A model generated the notes under the pieces. That model made no database searches. It saw nothing but the letters and a program-made list of their open reading frames with translations, and had not been told where the DNA came from. From positions 1 through 5,933 of the forward strand of contig DAOUEN010000156.1 of assembly GCA_034430415.1 (NCBI GenBank): 5,933 bases of DNA. The letters are read 5' to 3'. The position numbers and the translations under genes were made by a program. Source of the DNA: JADFUZ01 sp034430415. GTDB taxonomy: Bacteria > Chloroflexota > Dehalococcoidia > GIF9 > AB-539-J10. This document shows positions 1-4,091 of the stretch, piece by piece (within the stretch, counting starts at the first letter, position 1; each line of letters opens with the position of its first letter).

Positions 1-380
1 ACGTGGAGGAGAAGACCGGGACAAAGATACCATTTCCCATCATCGCCGACCTCAGCAAAGAGGTCACTCTTGCCTACGGTATGATTCACCCCGGTCAGAG
101 CAAGACTGAGACGGTGCGGTGCGTCTTCATTATCGATCCAAACCAGATTGTCAGGACGATACTCTACTATCCGCTGACAACCGGCAGGAACATGGACGAA
201 ATACTCAGAATAGTGGACGCCTTGCAGACGACCGACAAGAACGCTGTGGCTACCCCCGCCAACTGGCGGCCAGGTGACATGGTAGTGGTGCCGCCGCCGA
301 GCACGCAGGAAATGGCTGAGGAGAGGCTGAAGCAGGGATACGAATGTGTCGACTGGTACCTGTGTAAGAAGAAGCTGTAG
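1..380 (+). CDS. Peroxiredoxin, Prx6 / archaeal-type, C-terminal part (5' end cut by window edge)
   Basis: Thiol peroxidase that reduces H2O2, organic peroxides and possibly peroxynitrite in the cytoplasm. The first complete codon is at base 3 (a GTG that is probably internal). About 125 residues are visible, roughly the second half of a Prx6-family protein. Visible family marks are FPIIAD (11-16), GMIHP (26-30), TVR with the conserved active-site arginine R39, FIIDP (42-46), LYYP (54-57), TGRN (60-63), a DALQ segment (72-75) and ATPANWRPGD (83-92), which is characteristic of this subfamily. The peroxidatic cysteine must lie upstream of the window. Two C-terminal cysteines, C115 and C121 in CVDWYLC, have the six-residue spacing of the resolving-cysteine pair in archaeal peroxiredoxins such as that of Aeropyrum pernix. 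This suggests disulfide-based recycling rather than true 1-Cys chemistry. C40, next to R39, is an extra cysteine where a small residue is more usual. The downstream winged-helix gene begins 19 nt after the stop and probably shares the transcript. Confidence 0.93.
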   Translation, partial: VEEKTGTKIPFPIIADLSKEVTLAYGMIHPGQSKTETVRCVFIIDPNQIVRTILYYPLTTGRNMDEILRIVDALQTTDKNAVATPANWRPGDMVVVPPPSTQEMAEERLKQGYECVDWYLCKKKL

Positions 381-399
381 ATAAGGAAAGGAGGCCAAG

Positions 400-621
400 A
401 TGCCGTGCGTAGGCCCGGATGGGAAACCCACTGAGTCAGGCACCAAGATGCTTCGTGCCATCAAGGCCGGGTTCGGCTCCGCGGACGAAATAGCCAAGGA
501 GACCGGACTGCCCCTGTTCCGAGTGAGGAGCGGGGTCAGAGACCTGGCTCAGGCCGGTTTGGCGCTTCAGAAGGGCGACATGTATGAGCTCACCGAAGAG
601 GGCGCCAAGCTGGCTGGCTAG
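400..621 (+). CDS. Small winged-helix-like protein (73 aa)
   Basis: Short protein with a predicted helix-turn-helix of winged type. ATG 400 follows a strong Shine-Dalgarno (AAAGGAGG, 387-394) with 5 nt between the GGAGG core and the start. After an N-terminal segment MPCVGPDGKPT (1-11), helix 1 covers about residues 14-24 (TKMLRAIKAG). The HTH-like stretch is about 27-50 (SADEIAKETGLPLFRVRSGVRDLA), with the turn at TGLPLFRV, followed by a wing at about 52-68 (AGLALQKGDMYELTEEG). The pattern of a recognition helix plus 'AGL...Y.LTEEG' is typical of MarR/ArsR-like wHTH domains, here without any effector domain. It could bind DNA as a dimer or be a protein-interaction module; C3 is the only cysteine. 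It lies 19 nt behind the peroxiredoxin, so a role in redox-linked regulation is possible but not shown. The fold assignment is moderately sure; the function is unknown. Confidence 0.8.
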   Translation: MPCVGPDGKPTESGTKMLRAIKAGFGSADEIAKETGLPLFRVRSGVRDLAQAGLALQKGDMYELTEEGAKLAG

Positions 622-637
622 GAGCTAGTCGGAGAGT

Positions 638-716
638 CCTGTAGCCCTGGAGACCGTTTCAAGATCTCGATAGCTATCAGGAGCTATTCTGGGATCCCCA
701 ACGGCGGGGCTACGGG
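638..716. other. Possible multi-branched RNA fold upstream of the universal stress gene
   Basis: This stretch can be drawn as a closed multi-branched structure. The outer helix pairs 638-647 with 707-716 (10 bp with one G-U on the plus strand; the inner 7 bp GTAGCCC/GGGCTAC are perfect). Inside it are three short hairpins in series: GAGA 650-653 with TCTC 665-668, ATAGCT 670-675 with AGCTAT 682-687, and TGGG 690-693 with CCCA 697-700. The 73-nt span 641-713 with a 7-bp closing stem resembles tRNA dimensions, but there is no T-loop consensus and no 7-nt anticodon loop, so it is not a recognisable tRNA. I matched it to no known riboswitch. It could be a structured leader of the stress gene, a degenerate tRNA remnant or chance pairing. 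Strand is uncertain. Confidence 0.35.
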
Positions 717-737
717 TTACGTCTGAGAGGGTGCTAT

Positions 738-803
738 GTCTCTCCGCCTGCTGTGCTTCGCCGGTAGTCGCGGGTGGAGTCCGTCATCAGCAGGCGGAGA
801 GAC
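738..803. repeat. Perfect 16-bp inverted repeat (34-nt loop) in the leader of the universal stress gene
   Basis: The left arm GTCTCTCCGCCTGCTG (738-753) and right arm CAGCAGGCGGAGAGAC (788-803) are exact reverse complements, separated by 34 nt (754-787). The stem is GC-rich (10 of 16 pairs) and would be very stable as RNA, or as a cruciform. No T-run follows the right arm (TGTCGAGCAAAAG), so it is not an ordinary intrinsic terminator. It ends 44 nt before the ATG at 848 and 29 nt before that gene's Shine-Dalgarno, so in an mRNA it would sit in the 5' leader. It could be a transcription or mRNA-stability element, a protein-binding site, or a dispersed palindromic repeat (REP/MITE-like). The repeat is certain; its function is unknown. 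Confidence 0.85.
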
Positions 804-832
804 TGTCGAGCAAAAGACAACGGCTGTTTGCC

Positions 833-840
833 AGGGAGGT
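833..840 (+). promoter_or_regulatory. Ribosome binding site deciding the universal stress protein start
   Basis: AGGGAGGT lies 7 nt before ATG 848 and fixes that codon as the start. The reading frame is open back to a GTG at 731, but that 39-residue extension would be read through the inverted repeat at 738-803, has no Shine-Dalgarno, and precedes the standard family N-terminus MYQRILVPLDGS. Confidence 0.85.
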
Positions 841-847
841 AACAAAG

Positions 848-1309
848 ATGTATCAGAGGATATTGGTGCCGCTGGACGGTTCGGAATTCTCGGAGTGCGT
901 GTTCAAACATGTGAAAGCAATCGCGCTGGGATGCGGCGTCCCGGAGGTGGTCTTGCTGCAGGTGCTGGAGCCTATTACCCAGCACCAGGTGTATGAACTC
1001 CTCGGAGACTATCAGGTTCGCGATATTCAGAACCAGGCTCAGGCTTCTACGGAGACGTATGTGTCCCAACAGGCGGAGAAGCTGAAGAACGAAGGCTTGA
1101 CCGTGCGGACGGCTGTGGTTTCGGGCAACCCCAGCGAGGAGATACTCGATTTTGCCGATAAGAACCAGGTTGACTTGATCATCATGAGCACCCACGGAAG
1201 GTCGGGGGTCTCGCGCTGGGTCATGGGCAGTGTGACCGACAGGGTATTGCGTCACTCTATGGTCCCGGTGCTGGCAGTATCACCACCGGGCTGTAGAGGC
1301 GGCCAGTGA
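848..1309 (+). CDS. Universal stress protein (UspA family), ATP-binding type
   Basis: Single-domain universal stress protein of 153 aa, the usual family length. These cytoplasmic dimers accumulate under starvation, oxidative or energy stress; ATP-binding members act as energy-state sensors. The N-terminal strand is MYQRILVPLDGS (1-12), with the conserved D10 of the nucleotide site. VVLLQVLEP (34-42) is the second core strand, VVSGNPSEEIL (90-100) the typical 'G.P...I' segment, and VDLIIMSTHGRSGVSRWVMGS (108-128) the signature. That signature matches the ATP-binding motif G-2x-G-9x-G(S/T), with S114 in place of the first glycine, then G117 and G127-S128. This predicts an ATP-binding rather than a non-binding UspA-like form. 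It ends with PVLAV (140-144) and a short tail. It stands alone between two intergenic spacers. Its 226-nt upstream region holds the branched fold and the 16-bp inverted repeat, suggesting its own regulated promoter or leader, although no convincing -35/-10 pair was found. Confidence 0.94.
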   Translation: MYQRILVPLDGSEFSECVFKHVKAIALGCGVPEVVLLQVLEPITQHQVYELLGDYQVRDIQNQAQASTETYVSQQAEKLKNEGLTVRTAVVSGNPSEEILDFADKNQVDLIIMSTHGRSGVSRWVMGSVTDRVLRHSMVPVLAVSPPGCRGGQ

Positions 1310-1366
1310 CATGGCCGATGAGACTTAGGCTGGACAAAGATGGGGTAGAGCTGCGGCGGGCTCGTT

Positions 1367-1417
1367 CACCAGCTCGAGATGGTGCCGGGTGATTCGAGGC
1401 ATCGACATGCCGGCATG
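1367..1417. promoter_or_regulatory. Palindromic region upstream of the Rieske-led operon
   Basis: The 130-nt gap 1310-1439 has no gene. It contains a perfect 12-bp palindrome CATGCCGGCATG (1406-1417) ending 22 nt before the GTG start, and a smaller hairpin CACCA (1367-1371) / TGGTG (1380-1384). TGCCGG at 1383-1388 could alternatively pair with CCGGCA at 1410-1415, across the start of the 12-mer. The 12-mer has the dyad symmetry expected of a site for a dimeric regulator and sits where a promoter or operator would be. No clear -35/-10 elements were seen, and the regulator is unknown. Confidence 0.35.
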
Positions 1418-1426
1418 GGCGTATTG

Positions 1427-1434
1427 AAGGAGGT
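1427..1434 (+). promoter_or_regulatory. Ribosome binding site for the GTG start of the Rieske protein
   Basis: AAGGAGGT, a near-perfect anti-16S match, has its GGAGG core 6 nt before GTG 1440. It supports the non-ATG start; the next in-frame ATG would be at residue 10 (base 1467), which has no comparable site and would cut into the first strand. Confidence 0.85.
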
Positions 1435-1439
1435 GTTTC

Positions 1440-1796
1440 GTGAGCGAATTTGTGCAGGTCTCAAAGATGGGCGAATTGGAGGATGGGGCAATGAGGGCAA
1501 TCGATGTTGCGGGTCGTGAGATTCTTCTCGCCAGGGTCGGCGATCACTACTACGCTGTAGATAACCGCTGCCCCCACATGGGAGCAAGGCTGGCAGGGGG
1601 CAGCTTGCAGGGAACCGTGGTCACCTGCCCTCGGCATGGCTCTCAGTTCGATCTGAATGGTGGCCAGGTGCTGCGCTGGCTGAAGGGAACGGGGGTCACT
1701 TCGAAATTGGCCAGAATGTTCAAGCCGCCTAAAGGACTCGTCACCCATCGGGTGAAGGTTGAGGGTAATGAAGTCCTGGTGGAAATCCGGAACTGA
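1440..1796 (+). CDS. Soluble Rieske [2Fe-2S] ferredoxin
   Basis: Small electron carrier of 118 aa with a GTG start. The Rieske cluster motifs are intact: CPHMG (C44, H46) and CPRHG (C63, H66), that is C-x-H, 16 residues, C-x-x-H. The conserved strand LARVGDHYYAVDN (30-42) precedes the first motif and SQFDLNGGQV (68-77) follows the second. The extra cysteines that form the disulfide in bc1/b6f Rieske proteins are absent (A49 and S68 at the usual places), and there is no signal peptide or membrane segment. This points to a cytoplasmic ferredoxin of the dioxygenase or NirD-like type. After the second motif the usual short 'GPA' loop is replaced by a longer basic segment (about 78-100, LRWLKGTGVTSKLARMFKPP), possibly a partner-docking surface. 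It is first in the four-gene run and the rhodanese fusion starts 42 nt later, so it may supply electrons to the diiron or mononuclear-iron proteins encoded downstream. That role is inferred. Confidence 0.93.
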   Translation: MSEFVQVSKMGELEDGAMRAIDVAGREILLARVGDHYYAVDNRCPHMGARLAGGSLQGTVVTCPRHGSQFDLNGGQVLRWLKGTGVTSKLARMFKPPKGLVTHRVKVEGNEVLVEIRN

Positions 1797-1838
1797 GCCC
1801 GGCGCAGCGCAACAGAGACCTGGGAGTGGCCAGTCGCG

Positions 1839-2684
1839 ATGAAGCTGGTCTGTGCAGCAGATGAAGTAACGAGCGTAACGCCGGACGAAGTCAGGTCTGT
1901 GCTGGACAGGGATGAGAAGGGCGAGTACCTCCTGCTGGATGTCAGGCAGCCTGAGGAGTACGAGGCGAGCCATATTCCCGGGGCCATGCTCATTCCTCTG
2001 GGTGAATTGGAGGCCAGGCAGGGGGAACTGGATCGGGGCAAGAAGATAATCACCTATTGCCGGTCGGGACACAGGAGCATGGCGGCGGCTGTGGTGCTTT
2101 GCGGGTTGGGATTCAAGAATCTCTACAGCCTTGATGGTGGTATTCTGAACTGGTCCTACGGCATCATCGGCGGAACCCCTGAGAGAATACCGGGTTTGGT
2201 CACGGAAACTGCCGCCGTGGCGGACATTGTCGTACTGGCCATCAAGCTGGAGAAGGGTTCTCGGGATTTCTACCTGGCGGCCATGGAGAGCGCTTCGTTG
2301 CCACGGACAAAGGAGATGTACCGGATGCTGGCCGATGCCGAAGACGAGCACGTGCGGAGGCTCTATGGTCAGGCTATCAGCCTGCTTGGCGAAGGTGCGC
2401 TGCCGCCTCGGGAGCAGTTCGTACGCGAGCTCAAAGTGGAACGTATGGAAGGAGGCGTCGAGGTCAGTCCTGCTGTGGCTGGGGTGAAGAAGGAAGTCAG
2501 CGGAGAGATGGAGGCGTTGGAGATAGCGTTGGAGGGGGAATATATGTCGTACGATTTCTATCGGCGTGCTTCAGCATTGGTGGAGAAAGAAGATGCCAGG
2601 AGACTTCTGCATGAGTTGGCCTGGGAGGAAAGAAAACATGCCGACGTGCTACTCCGGCAGATGGCGGAAGTGGTTCGCCGATAG
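1839..2684 (+). CDS. Rhodanese / ferritin-like (rubrerythrin-type) fusion protein
   Basis: Two-domain cytoplasmic protein of 281 aa. Residues about 10-118 are a rhodanese domain. It has TPDEV (14-18), LLDVRQPEEYEASHIPGAM (32-50) and the active-site loop CRSGHRS (74-80), whose catalytic C74 would carry a persulfide; GGILNW (100-105) closes the fold. Residues about 127-280 are a four-helix ferritin-like domain with a full set of diiron ligands in rubrerythrin order: E138, E168-x-x-H171, E234 and E264-x-x-H267. There is no rubredoxin-like Cys4 domain, so electrons must come from elsewhere, perhaps from the Rieske ferredoxin encoded 42 nt upstream. The likely role couples sulfane-sulfur handling to peroxide or O2 reduction. 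ATG 1839 is preceded only by a weak Shine-Dalgarno (GGGAG, 1822-1826), and no alternative in-frame start lies nearby, so translation may be partly coupled to the upstream gene. Domain calls are secure; the reaction is not known. Confidence 0.92.
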   Translation: MKLVCAADEVTSVTPDEVRSVLDRDEKGEYLLLDVRQPEEYEASHIPGAMLIPLGELEARQGELDRGKKIITYCRSGHRSMAAAVVLCGLGFKNLYSLDGGILNWSYGIIGGTPERIPGLVTETAAVADIVVLAIKLEKGSRDFYLAAMESASLPRTKEMYRMLADAEDEHVRRLYGQAISLLGEGALPPREQFVRELKVERMEGGVEVSPAVAGVKKEVSGEMEALEIALEGEYMSYDFYRRASALVEKEDARRLLHELAWEERKHADVLLRQMAEVVRR

Positions 2685-2707
2685 TCGCTACGGAAAGGTG
2701 GCTCCGG

Positions 2708-4078
2708 ATGATATTTGAGCGCATCAAATCGGAAGGAATAGCCCACAATTCCTATTTGATCGGTTCAGAGGGCGAGTCTGCCGTGATCGACCCGCGGCGG
2801 GACTGCCAGATTTACCTTGACTTGGCTCAGCAGAAAGGACTCAAAATAAAGCATGTTTTCGAGACTCACCGCAATGAGGATTATGTTGTCGGCTCGCTGG
2901 AACTGAACGGCCTCACCGGCGCCGATATCTACCATGGCCCGGGGCTGGACTGGGGATACGGACATACCCTGAGAGACGGTCAGGAGTTCCGGATTGGGAG
3001 CCTAAGACTGACTGCCATCCATACTCCGGGGCATACCAGGGAAAGCATGTCCTATGCCCTGGCCGACCCCTCTTCAGGCGAAGCGACGGTGATGGTGTTT
3101 ACCGGGGACGTGCTCTTCGTCGGTGACGTTGGCCGGACCGACTTGTATGGTCCTGAGCAGGCTTCGATACTCGCGTCAAGCCTCTATGACAGCATCTTCA
3201 ACAGGCTGCTGCCCCTGGGCGACGGCGTGATTCTGTGTCCGGGCCACGGCGCTGGCTCGGTGTGCGGCGTGAACATCGCTGACAGGGACGAAAGCACCCT
3301 CGGTATTGAGAGAGTCCAGAACCCCGTGCTTCAGAAGAGCAAAGACGACTTCGTCAAGCACAAGGTAGTCGAGCGTTCGGAGATGGCCCCCTATTTTCGC
3401 CAGATGGAGAAATACAACCTGGAAGGCCCGCCCTTGTTAAAGTGTCTGCCAGTGCCATCGCCGCTTGCTCCAGTTGAGTTCAGGAAAGGAATGAACAAAG
3501 GCGCGGTGGTGGTCGACACCAGAGGGCCGGCCGCCTTTGGCGGCGCTCACATCAGGGGGTCTCTCAGCATCTGGCTCGAAGGCCTGCCTGTCTTCGCCGG
3601 TTGGGTTCTGGACTATGAAAGCCCCATTCTGCTGGTGCTGGAAGAGGAGCGCAGCATTGAGCAGGCGGTGCGGTACCTCGTGCGTGCTGGCTATGACCGG
3701 ATTGCCGGGTATGCCGGAGGCGGCGTGGAGGCCTGGTACAAAGCAGGGTTCCCTGCCGGACGGCTGCAGGTCCTGGCGGCGCGTGAGTTGAAAGCCAGGA
3801 TGGACCGGGGTGAGCAGTTGACAGTGCTCGATGTCAGGGCCGGCAGCGAATGGGAGGAGGGGCACATCAAAGGGGCGACGCACATATACGTGGGACATGT
3901 CCGGGAGACACTGAACGAGATACCCGGAGAGGAGACAGTGGCTGTCATATGCAGGTCGGGGCATCGCGCCGGGATCGGTGCCAGCATGTTGCTTCGGGAA
4001 GGGTGGCAGGAGGTGTATAATGTCCTGGGTGGTATGGAGGCCTGGGTGGCTGCCGGATATCCTGTGGAAAAAGACTAG
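2708..4078 (+). CDS. Persulfide dioxygenase-sulfurtransferase, CstB-like (MBL fold + pseudo-rhodanese + rhodanese)
   Basis: Cytoplasmic enzyme of 456 aa, predicted to oxidise persulfides (e.g. glutathione or low-molecular-weight persulfide) to sulfite with O2 and to move sulfane sulfur through its rhodanese domain. The metallo-beta-lactamase domain (about 1-240) retains the three ligands of the mononuclear Fe(II) site of ETHE1-type dioxygenases: H54, H109 (TPGHT) and D134 (TGDVLF). The family segment GRTDL (142-146) and H180 (CPGH) are also present. The usual HxHxDH is changed to HRNEDY (54-59), so the second and last histidines are missing. A first rhodanese domain (about 262-350) has LVLEEERS (309-316) where the catalytic cysteine loop should be, so it looks inactive. 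The second (about 355-453) has an intact CRSGHR loop with C415. The order MBL, pseudo-rhodanese, active rhodanese is that of Staphylococcus aureus CstB, and the length is similar. ATG 2708 follows GGAAAGGTGG (2692-2701); the gap from the previous gene is 23 nt. The family is clear; substrate is inferred. Confidence 0.9.
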   Translation: MIFERIKSEGIAHNSYLIGSEGESAVIDPRRDCQIYLDLAQQKGLKIKHVFETHRNEDYVVGSLELNGLTGADIYHGPGLDWGYGHTLRDGQEFRIGSLRLTAIHTPGHTRESMSYALADPSSGEATVMVFTGDVLFVGDVGRTDLYGPEQASILASSLYDSIFNRLLPLGDGVILCPGHGAGSVCGVNIADRDESTLGIERVQNPVLQKSKDDFVKHKVVERSEMAPYFRQMEKYNLEGPPLLKCLPVPSPLAPVEFRKGMNKGAVVVDTRGPAAFGGAHIRGSLSIWLEGLPVFAGWVLDYESPILLVLEEERSIEQAVRYLVRAGYDRIAGYAGGGVEAWYKAGFPAGRLQVLAARELKARMDRGEQLTVLDVRAGSEWEEGHIKGATHIYVGHVRETLNEIPGEETVAVICRSGHRAGIGASMLLREGWQEVYNVLGGMEAWVAAGYPVEKD

Positions 4079-4080
4079 TC

Positions 4081-4088
4081 AAGGAGGG
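4081..4088 (+). promoter_or_regulatory. Ribosome binding site deciding the GTG start of the tandem ferritin-like protein
   Basis: AAGGAGGG lies 2 nt after the previous stop codon, and its GGAGG core is 4 nt before GTG 4092. The frame is open back to an ATG at 3978, but that stretch overlaps the end of the dioxygenase gene by about 100 nt and encodes a Cys/Trp-rich segment unlike any ferritin N-terminus, so GTG 4092 is preferred. Confidence 0.8.
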
Positions 4089-4091
4089 ACA

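Noticed and set aside
641..713. Candidate tRNA gene (7-bp closing stem, 73-nt span)
   Set aside because: No TTCGA-type T-loop, no 7-nt anticodon loop on either strand and no D-loop GG in place. Kept only as an unexplained structure.
705..745. Possible thiamine pyrophosphate riboswitch because of CTGAGAG near 723-729 after a GGGTTAC stretch
   Set aside because: The conserved downstream GAACCTGAT and GCGTAGGGA segments are absent and the next gene is a universal stress protein, not thiamine-related.
731..847. N-terminal extension of the universal stress protein from GTG 731
   Set aside because: It would translate the 16-bp inverted repeat, lacks a Shine-Dalgarno and is not part of the family; ATG 848 has a strong site.
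622..847. Sigma70-type promoter for the universal stress gene (e.g. TTCAAG near 658 with TATTCT near 685)
   Set aside because: The spacing (about 21 nt) and match are poor, and both boxes lie within the predicted stems; not reported as a promoter.
1461..2351. 296-codon open frame on the minus strand across the Rieske and rhodanese-ferritin genes
   Set aside because: Both plus-strand genes here have intact, diagnostic motifs. The minus-strand product spans two genes and a gap, shows no domain, and is expected as a shadow in GC-rich coding DNA.
3437..3964. 175-codon minus-strand frame inside the CstB-like gene
   Set aside because: Antisense to well-supported rhodanese domains; proline/histidine-rich composition with no motif, and no ribosome binding site was evident.
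3978..4091. Longer start for the tandem ferritin-like gene at ATG 3978
   Set aside because: It overlaps the upstream rhodanese domain in another frame and encodes a segment unrelated to ferritins; GTG 4092 has AAGGAGGG before it.
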